Assembly: GCA_030639165.1 (NCBI GenBank)
Contig: DAOWDF010000063.1
Location: 1-5,829, forward strand
Length of the DNA: 5,829 nt
Source of the DNA: Alphaproteobacteria bacterium
GTDB taxonomy: Bacteria > Pseudomonadota > Alphaproteobacteria > Micavibrionales > Micavibrionaceae
Direction: 5' to 3'
A program made the translations under genes and the position numbers. Below the pieces are notes generated by a model, which was given only the letters and a program-made list of their open reading frames with translations, was not told the DNA's origin and did not search any database. This document shows positions 1-5,755 of the stretch, one piece after another. The stretch's first letter is position 1. Each line of letters begins with the position of its first letter.

Positions 1-207
1 CGGATCACCATCTCCGCCCAAAGTCTGCGGGATAAAGCCGTAATTTGCAGGGTAAAACATCGGAGTATGAATAAAGCGGTCAACAAACAACGCTCCAGAC
101 TCCTTGTCGATTTCATACTTTACGGGTGTGCCGCCAGCTGTATTTTCAATTATTACGTTGATATTATTCGGCGCATCTTTGCCGACAGAAATTTTGGAGA
201 TGTCCAT
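1..207 (-). CDS. ppa: Inorganic pyrophosphatase, family I (N-terminal part, cut by window edge)
   Basis: This soluble cytoplasmic enzyme hydrolyses pyrophosphate to two phosphates and so drives biosynthetic reactions that release PPi. Only the first 69 codons are present; the frame is open to the left edge. The visible part carries the family I signature MFYPANYGFIPQT followed by GGDGDP. Residues E21, K30, E32, R44, Y56, D66 and D68 align, shifted by one, with the E. coli active-site residues E20, K29, E31, R43, Y55, D65 and D67. All active-site positions covered by this fragment are therefore intact. The ATG at 205-207 is chosen because AGAGGA lies 10 nt upstream (218-223, minus strand) and the N-terminal length fits the family. 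The identification is secure; the C-terminal half, including the later metal-binding aspartates, cannot be judged here. Confidence 0.95.
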   Translation of the reverse strand, partial: MDISKISVGKDAPNNINVIIENTAGGTPVKYEIDKESGALFVDRFIHTPMFYPANYGFIPQTLGGDGDP

Positions 208-217
208 AGCTTGTTTT

Positions 218-279
218 TCCTCTAGTGGGTCAAATATTTATTACCATAGAGTAATACAATCCCTGCCGTTGTACGGCAA
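218..279 (-). promoter_or_regulatory. Candidate ppa promoter and ribosome-binding site
   Basis: On the minus strand TTGCCG (274-279) and TATTAC (251-256) are separated by 17 nt, each matching four of six sigma-70 consensus bases. Transcription would start near 244 and give a leader of about 37 nt. A Shine-Dalgarno AGAGGA lies at 218-223. The -35 falls inside a perfect 6-bp inverted repeat with a 3-nt loop (264-278), which could be an operator or chance. The promoter is inferred from sequence only. Confidence 0.45.
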
Positions 280-439
280 GTATTTAATAGTCCTAATATA
301 TGGTCATATATAAAAGACCGTGGGACCATGGCGCAATATTGTGTGGCTGGAGGTCGCGGGTCTTTATGTGGCTCTATGGCTGTTGTGCTTCGGAATTTTT
401 TGTTCTTCTGAAGTTGCCGGATCATTATTGCACAATAAA

Positions 440-465
440 AAACGCCCTAAAATATCGGGGCGTTT
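440..465 (-). terminator. Intrinsic terminator of the cold-shock gene (possibly bidirectional)
   Basis: AAACGCCC (440-447) pairs perfectly with GGGCGTTT (458-465), enclosing a 10-nt loop. Read on the minus strand, the hairpin is followed by a run of T (complement of the A-tract at 437-442), the classic Rho-independent layout. It lies 28 nt past the stop codon of the cold-shock gene. The T-rich bases 463-469 on the plus strand mean it might also act in the other direction. Confidence 0.85.
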
Positions 466-492
466 CTTTGATCGTTAAATTGCTAACTAAAA

Positions 493-702
493 TTAAGCCA
501 TAGATTTTAAGTTTCCAGCAGCTTGTTTGCCACGGTTTTCTGTAAGGTCGTACTCAACTTTTTGGCCTTCATCTAAAGTACCTAGTCCAGATTGCTCAAC
601 AGCGGAGATGTGTACGAATACATCGTTTCCACCATCATCTGGCACGATAAAGCCGAAGCCTTTAGTTGAGTTAAACCATTTGACGGTTCCTGTTTGTGAC
701 AT
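493..702 (-). CDS. Cold-shock protein, CspA family
   Basis: This is a 69-residue single cold-shock domain, the usual length for a stand-alone CspA-type protein. These small beta-barrels bind single-stranded RNA or DNA and act as RNA chaperones. RNP1 is visible as KGFGFIV (residues 14-20) and RNP2 as VFVHI (28-32), with the aromatic residues used for base stacking in place, plus W9 and F10. The PDDGGNDVFVHISAVE stretch is typical of alphaproteobacterial members. The ATG start has AAGGA 8 nt upstream (711-715). The gene stands alone between its own promoter and terminator. Its roughly 80-nt leader contains competing hairpins, so post-transcriptional control is plausible. Whether it responds to cold or is a constitutive or stationary-phase paralogue cannot be told from the sequence. 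The family call is certain; a specific gene letter is not justified. Confidence 0.96.
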   Translation of the reverse strand: MSQTGTVKWFNSTKGFGFIVPDDGGNDVFVHISAVEQSGLGTLDEGQKVEYDLTENRGKQAAGNLKSMA

Positions 703-730
703 TTTGATATTCCTTATTAATAAATTTAAA

Positions 731-766
731 ATCAGCTCTTCTTGGTGTTCGGCTGATATTTATCAG
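731..766 (-). promoter_or_regulatory. Structured leader of the cold-shock mRNA with alternative hairpins
   Basis: Three segments of the leader can pair in two exclusive ways. In mRNA order, CTGAT (762-766) pairs with ATCAG (753-757) as a 5-bp hairpin with a 4-nt loop. Alternatively ATCAGC (752-757) pairs with the later GCTGAT (731-736) as a 6-bp hairpin with a 15-nt loop. The middle segment is shared, so only one can form at a time. Both lie upstream of the ribosome-binding site at 711-715. Long structured leaders are established for cspA-type mRNAs; that this one is a switch is inference. Confidence 0.45.
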
Positions 767-790
767 AGGTAGACCACAAAGACTGGCTCA

Positions 791-818
791 ATTAAACGTT
801 TTTTTAGGGTTCTGTCAA
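791..818 (-). promoter_or_regulatory. Sigma-70-type promoter of the cold-shock gene
   Basis: On the minus strand a perfect TTGACA (813-818) is followed after 16 nt by TTTAAT (791-796), which matches five of six -10 bases. Transcription would begin near 784, giving a leader of about 82 nt. The spacer contains an A-tract. This is the best promoter match in the window. Confidence 0.7.
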
Positions 819-867
819 GAAAAGAAACGGTATTTCTTTAGGGGAAGTTTTTTCGATAACTGTAAAT

Positions 868-897
868 TTTACTACAATGACGTGGATAAGATATTAT
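868..897 (+). promoter_or_regulatory. Candidate promoter of the cyclic-nucleotide-fold gene
   Basis: TTTACT (868-873) and TATTAT (892-897) lie 18 nt apart and match four and five of six consensus bases. The leader would be about 60 nt and is very AT-rich. Other AT-rich hexamers nearby could serve instead, so the exact site is uncertain. Confidence 0.3.
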
Positions 898-964
898 ATA
901 TGCTGCTTACAACATTAAAAAAATGATAATATTCTGTTCTGATTTTAATAACTAAGAGATGGCA

Positions 965-1534
965 ATGAAAAAAGGTGCGGATGTTTTAGAGCGAAGCTGC
1001 CTGCAAGCTGGGAAAACTTTTATTAGGGCTGGAGAGGGTAATGCCCGCGCATATGTTATTCAAAATGGTGAAGTTGCATCATTCGTCATGGAGGGCGGTA
1101 ACAAGGTTGAGGTTGAGCGTTTTGGTCCAGGTACTATAATTGGAGAGAAATGTTTAGTTATTGATGAACCATCACCGCTTAGTTATGAAACTATTACGAC
1201 GGCTACAGTTGTAACTATTACTCGCGATGATTTCCAAAGGCGTTTGAATAAGGTAGATAAAAGCATAAAAACCATACTGGATCACGCTATAAAAAAAATC
1301 AGCGACTATGAGAGTGCAGAAATTAAGAAAGCCATAAAAAGATCTGAGTTAGATGATCAGGCAATAGCTATGGTTGATGATTTACTTTCTGGTTTGTCTA
1401 ATGATAAGAAAAAGAAATATGAAGCGGCTATTCTTCCTCATGTTAATGCCTTAATAAAAGAAATTAATATCATTAAAGATGATACCAATATGGATAAAGA
1501 TGACACCAATCAGGATGTTGACCAAGAATTGTAG
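965..1534 (+). CDS. Cyclic nucleotide-binding-fold protein with degenerate ligand cassette
   Basis: Residues about 9-92 read as a cNMP-binding (CAP_ED/RmlC-like) beta-barrel: AGKTFIRAGE, AYVIQNGEVASFV, FGPGTIIGEKCLV and ATVVTITRDDF follow the usual strand order. CRP/FNR-family regulators continue into a helix-turn-helix; here the next 70 or so residues are charged helices (ISDYESAEIKKAIKRSE) with no HTH that I recognise, so it is probably not a transcription factor. In the phosphate-binding cassette, GE (60-61) is kept, but the usual R-S/T-A is replaced by PLSYE, removing the arginine that holds the cyclic phosphate. The tail is acidic, with a tandem KDDTN repeat. At 189 residues it has no signal peptide or membrane segment. 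The ATG at 965 is preferred because AAGAG (954-958) lies 6 nt upstream; the ATG at 959 directly abuts that site and would add two residues. Its role is unknown; signalling or a structural sensor is possible. Confidence 0.75.
   Translation: MKKGADVLERSCLQAGKTFIRAGEGNARAYVIQNGEVASFVMEGGNKVEVERFGPGTIIGEKCLVIDEPSPLSYETITTATVVTITRDDFQRRLNKVDKSIKTILDHAIKKISDYESAEIKKAIKRSELDDQAIAMVDDLLSGLSNDKKKKYEAAILPHVNALIKEINIIKDDTNMDKDDTNQDVDQEL
1475..1516 (+). repeat. In-frame 21-bp tandem duplication in the acidic tail
   Basis: Two adjacent 21-bp copies (1475-1495 and 1496-1516) match at 18 of 21 positions and encode KDDTNMD then KDDTNQD. One of the three differences is synonymous and the other two change a single codon. 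The copies lie near the C-terminus of the cyclic-nucleotide-fold protein. Confidence 0.85.
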
Positions 1535-1605
1535 CTATATCCTATATGTAAATATATTATCTGCTATCCTCCTGTAAAAAATACGTGCGCAATAATTAAA
1601 AATAG

Positions 1606-1611
1606 TATAAA
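1606..1611 (+). promoter_or_regulatory. Candidate -10 element just ahead of the His/Cys-rich gene
   Basis: TATAAA matches five of six -10 bases and ends 9 nt before the ATG at 1621, so a transcript from it would be leaderless or nearly so. No convincing -35 is seen at the right distance, and there is no Shine-Dalgarno before 1621. The alternative is read-through from the upstream gene, since the 86-nt gap shows no strong terminator. Confidence 0.3.
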
Positions 1612-1620
1612 CATGCGCTC

Positions 1621-1848
1621 ATGAATAATTTTAGCGATATAAAGAAGCGTTTATCTATGTCTACCACCATGCCAATTGGTACAGGCGGTAATTCTGGTGG
1701 CTGGCTTATGGGATCGGCTCATAATCACTCACATACTCATAACCATGACGGCTCTTGCTGTGGTCACGATCATTCCCATGATGAGGGCAATGATCATGAT
1801 GATGAATGTTGTGAAGATAATACAAACCCTACTGGCGGCTGTTGCTAG
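1621..1848 (+). CDS. Small His/Cys-rich putative metal-binding protein
   Basis: This 75-residue protein has 9 histidines, all within residues 34-59, and 6 cysteines arranged as three CC pairs (46-47, 63-64, 74-75), mixed with Asp and Glu. The core HNHSHTHNHD, then CCGHDHSHD and DECC, resembles metal-binding tails such as that of SlyD, but no catalytic or folded domain accompanies it. Binding of Zn, Ni, Cu or Co is inferred from composition. The N-terminus is Gly-rich after a short basic segment; no signal peptide or membrane span is clear, so a cytoplasmic place is likely. The gene ends 37 nt before the permease gene, suggesting co-transcription and possibly a linked role. The start is uncertain: ATG 1621 has no ribosome-binding site, whereas ATG 1657 (Met13) has AAAGAAG 9 nt upstream and would give 63 residues. 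The composition bias makes a chance frame unlikely. I do not recognise a named family. Confidence 0.7.
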   Translation: MNNFSDIKKRLSMSTTMPIGTGGNSGGWLMGSAHNHSHTHNHDGSCCGHDHSHDEGNDHDDECCEDNTNPTGGCC

Positions 1849-1885
1849 TAAACACAAATTGAAATTACTATAGAAAGATTGAGCT

Positions 1886-3508
1886 ATGCTACGCGTTGTC
1901 CATCGTTTCCAGCTTACTAATAATCCTAAAGCAGATATTTTATCTGGCCTTACCGTTGCCTTTGCGCTTGTTCCAGAAGCCATCGCCTTTGCCTTTGTCG
2001 CAGGGGTTGATCCATTAGTTGGGCTTTATGCTGCGTTTTTTGTTGGTCTTATAACATCTGTATTTGGCGGTCGTAGTGGTATGATATCTGGCGCTACTGG
2101 CGCTATGGCAGTTGCTATGGTTGGGTTAGTTGCAATTTATGGGGTTGAATATTTATTCGCTGCCGTTGTGCTTACGGGCGTAATTCAAATATTGGCGGGT
2201 ATTTTTCAATTGGGTAAGTTTATTCGCCTTGTACCTCACCCTGTTATGCTTGGCTTTGTAAACGGTCTTGCCATTGTTATTTTCTTGGCGCAGCTCGGCC
2301 AGTTTAAGGAGAAATATATTGCTAATAGTGTCAGCGACCATGCGGCGCAATCCTCTCACAGCGCAATTGATGTGATGTTTAATGGCGGTTGGATGCAGGG
2401 CATGGATATGTATTTGATGGTCGGTCTGACATTTTTGACTATGGCGATCATTTGGTTTCTGCCTAAAGTTCCTAAGATTGGCAAAATTGTTCCTGCACCG
2501 CTGGCTTCAATTGTAATAGTATCAGCATTAGTAATTGGTCTTAATTTGGATACGCGTACAGTTGGTGACTTGGCCAGTGTGTCTGGTGGCTTGCCAATAT
2601 TCCATATTCCAATGGTGCCTTTTACTTGGGAGACATTATTCATTGTTCTGCCTCTTGCTTTTACCTTGGCGGCTATTGGTTTGATTGAGAGCCTGCTGAC
2701 CCTAACGCTTATTGACGAAATAACGGAAAGCCGTGGACGTACATCAAAGGAATGTGTCGGCCAAGGTCTAGCTAATCTTACTTGCGGGTTCTTTGGTGCT
2801 ATGGGTGGTTGTGCAATGATTGGGCAATCTATGATTAATATGAAGTCTGGTGGCCGTGGACGGCTGTCTGGCCTTACCGCAGCCGTAGCGCTTCTAGGAT
2901 TTATCCTGTTTGCCTCGTCATGGATTGAAATGGTGCCTTTGGCCGCGCTTACTGGCCTGATGATGATGGTGGTTATTGGAACTTTTGCATGGGCATCCAT
3001 CCGCATAATTAAGAAAATACCGCGCGAGGATGCATTTGTTATATTACTGGTAACTGGCGTTACTGTTGCGCATGACTTGGCAATGGCAGTTATTATCGGC
3101 GTGATTGTATCTGCGCTGGTTTATGCATGGAAATCCGCAAATCATCTATGGTTGGTTGAGGCTCGCTCTGAAAAGGAAGGGCATAAGGTTTATATGCTTA
3201 ATGGCCCGTTATTCTTTGGCTCAATTTCAAAGTTCAAAGATTTGTTTAATCCGAAAGATGATGAAGAGCAGGACATCGTAATTGATTTCCGCAATGCTCG
3301 CGTTTGGGATCATTCCGCGTTAGAGGCAATTGACGCGCTGGCAACTAAATACGTGGAGGCTGGGAAGAAACTGCATCTGGTTCACCTAAGTCAGGATTGC
3401 CAATTATTGCTACATAAAGCAAAGGATATGGTTGAGGTTAATTTGATCGAAGACCCACATTATGGAGTGCTTGTTGATTACGCCGAAGCAGTTGGTATGA
3501 AAGACTAG
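1886..3508 (+). CDS. SulP/SLC26-family inorganic anion transporter with STAS domain
   Basis: This 540-residue inner-membrane permease has the normal SulP length. The first 420 or so residues are hydrophobic and fit the 14-segment (7+7 inverted) fold. Family marks include VPEAIAFAFVAGVDPLVGLYAAF (residues 29-51), the SGATGAMAV stretch (68-76) lining the anion site, LIESLLTLTLIDEIT (266-280), and GQG.AN with GFFGAMGGCAMIGQSMIN (301-318). A STAS domain follows (about 433-537), with its conserved loop as WDHSALEAID (474-483). Substrates of this family include sulfate, bicarbonate, chloride and dicarboxylates; the sequence alone does not decide which. It resembles the group that also contains BicA-like bicarbonate transporters, but that is a weak guide. 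The ATG is supported by AGAAAG 8 nt upstream (1872-1877), a weak site. The His/Cys-rich gene lies just upstream. No terminator separates its end from the converging flavoprotein gene. No frameshift or missing segment is seen. Confidence 0.93.
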   Translation: MLRVVHRFQLTNNPKADILSGLTVAFALVPEAIAFAFVAGVDPLVGLYAAFFVGLITSVFGGRSGMISGATGAMAVAMVGLVAIYGVEYLFAAVVLTGVIQILAGIFQLGKFIRLVPHPVMLGFVNGLAIVIFLAQLGQFKEKYIANSVSDHAAQSSHSAIDVMFNGGWMQGMDMYLMVGLTFLTMAIIWFLPKVPKIGKIVPAPLASIVIVSALVIGLNLDTRTVGDLASVSGGLPIFHIPMVPFTWETLFIVLPLAFTLAAIGLIESLLTLTLIDEITESRGRTSKECVGQGLANLTCGFFGAMGGCAMIGQSMINMKSGGRGRLSGLTAAVALLGFILFASSWIEMVPLAALTGLMMMVVIGTFAWASIRIIKKIPREDAFVILLVTGVTVAHDLAMAVIIGVIVSALVYAWKSANHLWLVEARSEKEGHKVYMLNGPLFFGSISKFKDLFNPKDDEEQDIVIDFRNARVWDHSALEAIDALATKYVEAGKKLHLVHLSQDCQLLLHKAKDMVEVNLIEDPHYGVLVDYAEAVGMKD

Positions 3509-3512
3509 TTAG

Positions 3513-4718
3513 CTATACGACCTGACCTGCGCACCAACCAGATGACCAAGCCCATTGGAAATTATGGCCGCCTAGATGCCCCGTGACATCTAAAACCTCG
3601 CCAATGAAATAAAGGCCTTTTGTGGTCTTCGCCTCAAAGGTTTTGGATGATATACCGTCCGTATCAACGCCGCCAAGTGTTACTTCCGCAGTTCTGTAGC
3701 CTTCAGTACCATTTGGCTTTATTTTCCATGAGTTAATAAAATCCGCTACGGATCGTAGCTTATCATCGGATAGGTCTGCTATCCGCGCGTCATAACCGCT
3801 TAAATCCGCTATTACCGCCGAAATTTTGCTCGGTAGTATCTCGGATAGTACAGTGCGTAGCATTTGTTTTGGGTAGTTTTTCCGCGCCTTTTTCAGGCCA
3901 TCAAAAATATTAATATCTGGCGCTAAATCCACGGATATTTCCTCACCGTCATGCCAATATGATGATGCTTGCAAAATAGAAGGCCCCGATAATCCGCGGT
4001 GAGTAAATAGTAACCCTTCACGAAATGATGCCGATCCGCACGATACATTTGCATCAATGGATGATCCAGAAAGCGGCTTGGTTTTTTCCAATAAATCATC
4101 ACCAAAAGTCAGTGGTACAAGGCCAGCGCGTGGGGGTATAATCTCAAGGCCAAACTTCTTGGCTAGTTGATATCCAAATTTGCTAGCCCCAATTTTTGGG
4201 ATAGATAGGCCACCACTCGCAATGACTAAGCTTTCACAAGAATAAATTCCGTTGTTAGTGCGCACAACAAACTCATCACCCTTTTTCTGCACATCCTTAA
4301 CGCTGGTATCCGTCTGGAAATTACCTTCCGCATTTAGCACCCCAAATTTTAGCATGTCTACAATATCTTCCGCTGATTCATCGCAGAAAAGCTGTCCTTT
4401 TGAATTCATTGGTGCATCTTCATTATGGGGCTTCTCGTGATAGGCAATACCATGCTCTTCAATCATCGCGATGAAATCATGTTGGCTGAAGCGTTTAAGC
4501 GCTGATTTGCAGAAATGCGGGTTGTTTGAAATGAAATTATCCGCACTACAATATAGATTGGTAAAATTAGACTTCCCGCCGCCAGAAATGCGGATCTTCT
4601 CGCCAATTTTGCGCGTATGTTCAATTACACGAACGCTGCGCCCGCGCTTTGCCGCTTGCCAAGCGCACATCATACCTGCTGCGCCTGCGCCAATTACTAT
4701 TACATCTGATTTATACAA
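3513..4718 (-). CDS. HI0933/YhiN-family FAD-dependent oxidoreductase
   Basis: This 401-residue flavoprotein matches the HI0933/YhiN (BaiN-like, 'aminoacetone oxidase family') group in length and layout. The Rossmann FAD motif GAGAAG is at residues 10-15, followed by the acidic end of strand 2 (VIEH). The hallmark SGGGKSNFTN is at 45-54; many homologues have GGGRCNxTN, so Lys-Ser replaces Arg-Cys here. Further marks are ASGGLSIPKIGAS (167-179), RAGLVPLTF (197-205), FTHRGLSGPSILQAS (238-252), EVTLGGV (345-351) and the C-terminal FAD-binding GEVLDVTGHLGGHNFQWAWSSG. The physiological substrate of most members is unknown; annotations as bile-acid or aminoacetone enzymes should not be transferred. 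The start codon is TTG (4716-4718), supported by AGGAA 7 nt upstream (4726-4730) and by correct placement of the FAD motif; no ATG gives a full N-terminus. It is divergent from pdxS and convergent with the SulP gene. Confidence 0.92.
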   Translation of the reverse strand: MYKSDVIVIGAGAAGMMCAWQAAKRGRSVRVIEHTRKIGEKIRISGGGKSNFTNLYCSADNFISNNPHFCKSALKRFSQHDFIAMIEEHGIAYHEKPHNEDAPMNSKGQLFCDESAEDIVDMLKFGVLNAEGNFQTDTSVKDVQKKGDEFVVRTNNGIYSCESLVIASGGLSIPKIGASKFGYQLAKKFGLEIIPPRAGLVPLTFGDDLLEKTKPLSGSSIDANVSCGSASFREGLLFTHRGLSGPSILQASSYWHDGEEISVDLAPDINIFDGLKKARKNYPKQMLRTVLSEILPSKISAVIADLSGYDARIADLSDDKLRSVADFINSWKIKPNGTEGYRTAEVTLGGVDTDGISSKTFEAKTTKGLYFIGEVLDVTGHLGGHNFQWAWSSGWCAGQVV

Positions 4719-4750
4719 AATGGTGTTCCTGATTTTATGGTGTTTATGCT

Positions 4751-4778
4751 TTGCATTATAAGGTTTTATATGTATAAA
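4751..4778 (+). promoter_or_regulatory. Candidate pdxS promoter
   Basis: TTGCAT (4751-4756) and TATAAA (4773-4778) are 16 nt apart. The -10 matches five of six consensus bases and the -35 three of six. Transcription would start near 4785, giving a leader of about 46 nt with AAGGG (4817-4821) 9 nt before the ATG. Confidence 0.45.
4755..4760 (-). promoter_or_regulatory. Candidate -10 element for the flavoprotein gene
   Basis: A perfect TATAAT is present on the minus strand, 36 nt before the TTG start codon. The -35 region (4778-4783, minus strand GCCCAT) is poor. The element overlaps the proposed -35 of pdxS, so the two promoters would compete for polymerase if both are used. Confidence 0.4.
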
Positions 4779-4830
4779 TGGGCGACTTACAAGGAAAATT
4801 TACTGATAAGATTAAAAAGGGATTAGAGAT

Positions 4831-5709
4831 ATGACGACTATTAACATCAAAACTGGCCTCGCAGAAATGCTTAAGGGTGGAGTTATTATGGACGTTGTAA
4901 CTGCCGAGCAAGCCAAAGTTGCCGAAAATGCAGGCGCGGTTGCGGTCATGGCGCTGGAACGCGTACCATCAGATATCCGCAAAGACGGTGGCGTAGCGCG
5001 TATGAGCCCGCCTGATCTAATCGAAGAAATTATGGCTGTGTCATCTATTCCTGTAATGGCGAAATGCCGCATCGGTCACTTTGCCGAGGCGCAAATATTG
5101 GAGAGCATTGGCGTTGATTATATTGATGAGTCTGAAGTTCTAACTCCTGCCGATGATGAATATCATATCAATAAATTTAACTATAAAGTGCCGTTCGTTT
5201 GTGGCGCAAAAAACCTTGGTGAAGCTCTACGCCGTATTGGTGAGGGCGCTGCTCTTATCCGCACAAAAGGTGAGCCGGGCACTGGTAATATCGTTGAAGC
5301 AGTGCGTCACATGCGCCAAATTAATGCCGAAATCAGCCGTGTTTGTAACATGGATGAAGCCGAGCTTATGACTATGGCCAGAGATCTTGGTGCGCCGTTT
5401 GAGTTGCTGCAATTAGTTCGTAAAGAAGGAAAACTTCCTGTTCCTAATTTTGCCGCTGGCGGAATTGCAACCCCTGCGGATGCTGCTCTTTGTATGCAGC
5501 TTGGCGCAGAAAGCGTGTTCGTTGGTTCTGGTATATTCAAATCAGACAACCCAGATCAGTTTGCCAAAGCAATTGTGAAGGCCACTGCGCATTATAACGA
5601 CCCTGCGATCGTACTAGAAGCCTCCAAAGAGCTAGGCGGCGTAGCAATGCGTGGCACAGAAATCAGCGAGATTGACGAGCCAATGTTAATGGCAAATCGC
5701 GGCTGGTAG
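4831..5709 (+). CDS. pdxS: Pyridoxal 5'-phosphate synthase, lyase subunit PdxS
   Basis: PdxS is the TIM-barrel subunit that makes PLP from ribose 5-phosphate (or ribulose 5-phosphate), glyceraldehyde 3-phosphate and ammonia, the ammonia being delivered by the glutaminase PdxT. The 292-residue length is normal. Catalytic residues are visible: D21 in GGVIMDV, the Schiff-base lysine K78 in VMAKCRIGHF, and the second lysine K146 in RTKGEPGTGN, equal to B. subtilis D24, K81 and K149. Phosphate-binding loops FAAGGIATPADAA and FVGSGIF are intact. The ATG has AAGGG 9 nt upstream. Most well-studied alphaproteobacteria use the DXP-dependent PdxA/PdxJ route, so this gene is noteworthy if the host is one. 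The usual partner pdxT does not follow; instead a truncated frame and an IS end lie downstream, so pdxT must be elsewhere, lost, or replaced by free ammonia. Confidence 0.97.
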   Translation: MTTINIKTGLAEMLKGGVIMDVVTAEQAKVAENAGAVAVMALERVPSDIRKDGGVARMSPPDLIEEIMAVSSIPVMAKCRIGHFAEAQILESIGVDYIDESEVLTPADDEYHINKFNYKVPFVCGAKNLGEALRRIGEGAALIRTKGEPGTGNIVEAVRHMRQINAEISRVCNMDEAELMTMARDLGAPFELLQLVRKEGKLPVPNFAAGGIATPADAALCMQLGAESVFVGSGIFKSDNPDQFAKAIVKATAHYNDPAIVLEASKELGGVAMRGTEISEIDEPMLMANRGW

Positions 5710-5711
5710 TG

Positions 5712-5751
5712 ATGGCTTTAAAAGAAAAGCTGAATAATCGTTATAAATTAA
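5712..5751 (+). pseudogene. Possible 5' stub of a gene cut by the insertion sequence
   Basis: An ATG 2 nt after the pdxS stop opens a frame of 13 codons (MALKEKLNNRYKL) before the IS-like sequence starts at 5752; it then runs five codons into the IS and stops at 5766-5768. The tight spacing to pdxS suggests a translationally coupled second gene. The peptide does not resemble the start of PdxT (usually M-x-IGVLALQG). No good Shine-Dalgarno is seen, and 13 codons can arise by chance, so this is tentative. Confidence 0.3.
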
Positions 5752-5755
5752 GGGG

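Noticed and set aside
340..430. A tRNA or other standard RNA gene in the GC-richer intergenic stretch
   Set aside because: No T-loop GTTCGAATC-like motif or cloverleaf pairing could be found, nor any 4.5S, 6S or tmRNA signature.
222..503. Two overlapping 67-codon frames on opposite strands between ppa and csp
   Set aside because: Neither shows a recognisable domain; the minus frame overlaps the ppa promoter and ribosome-binding site, and the plus frame runs through the csp terminator into the csp stop region.
1535..1620. A terminator between the cyclic-nucleotide-fold gene and the His/Cys-rich gene
   Set aside because: Only weak AT pairings and a GCGCA/TGCGC pair with a 20-plus-nt loop are present, and no T-tract follows.
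1676..1873. A 65-codon plus-strand frame overlapping the His/Cys-rich gene
   Set aside because: It is the +1 frame of the His/Cys-rich gene; its runs of Ile, Met and Val simply reflect shifted His and Asp codons.
2356..3006. A 216-codon minus-strand open frame
   Set aside because: It lies wholly inside the SulP gene, on the opposite strand; its sequence has no recognisable domain and the plus frame is clearly the coding one.
1621..3508. A defence, secretion or toxin-antitoxin system in the central genes
   Set aside because: The small gene has no toxin or antitoxin features and its partner is a clear transporter; nothing supports such a reading.
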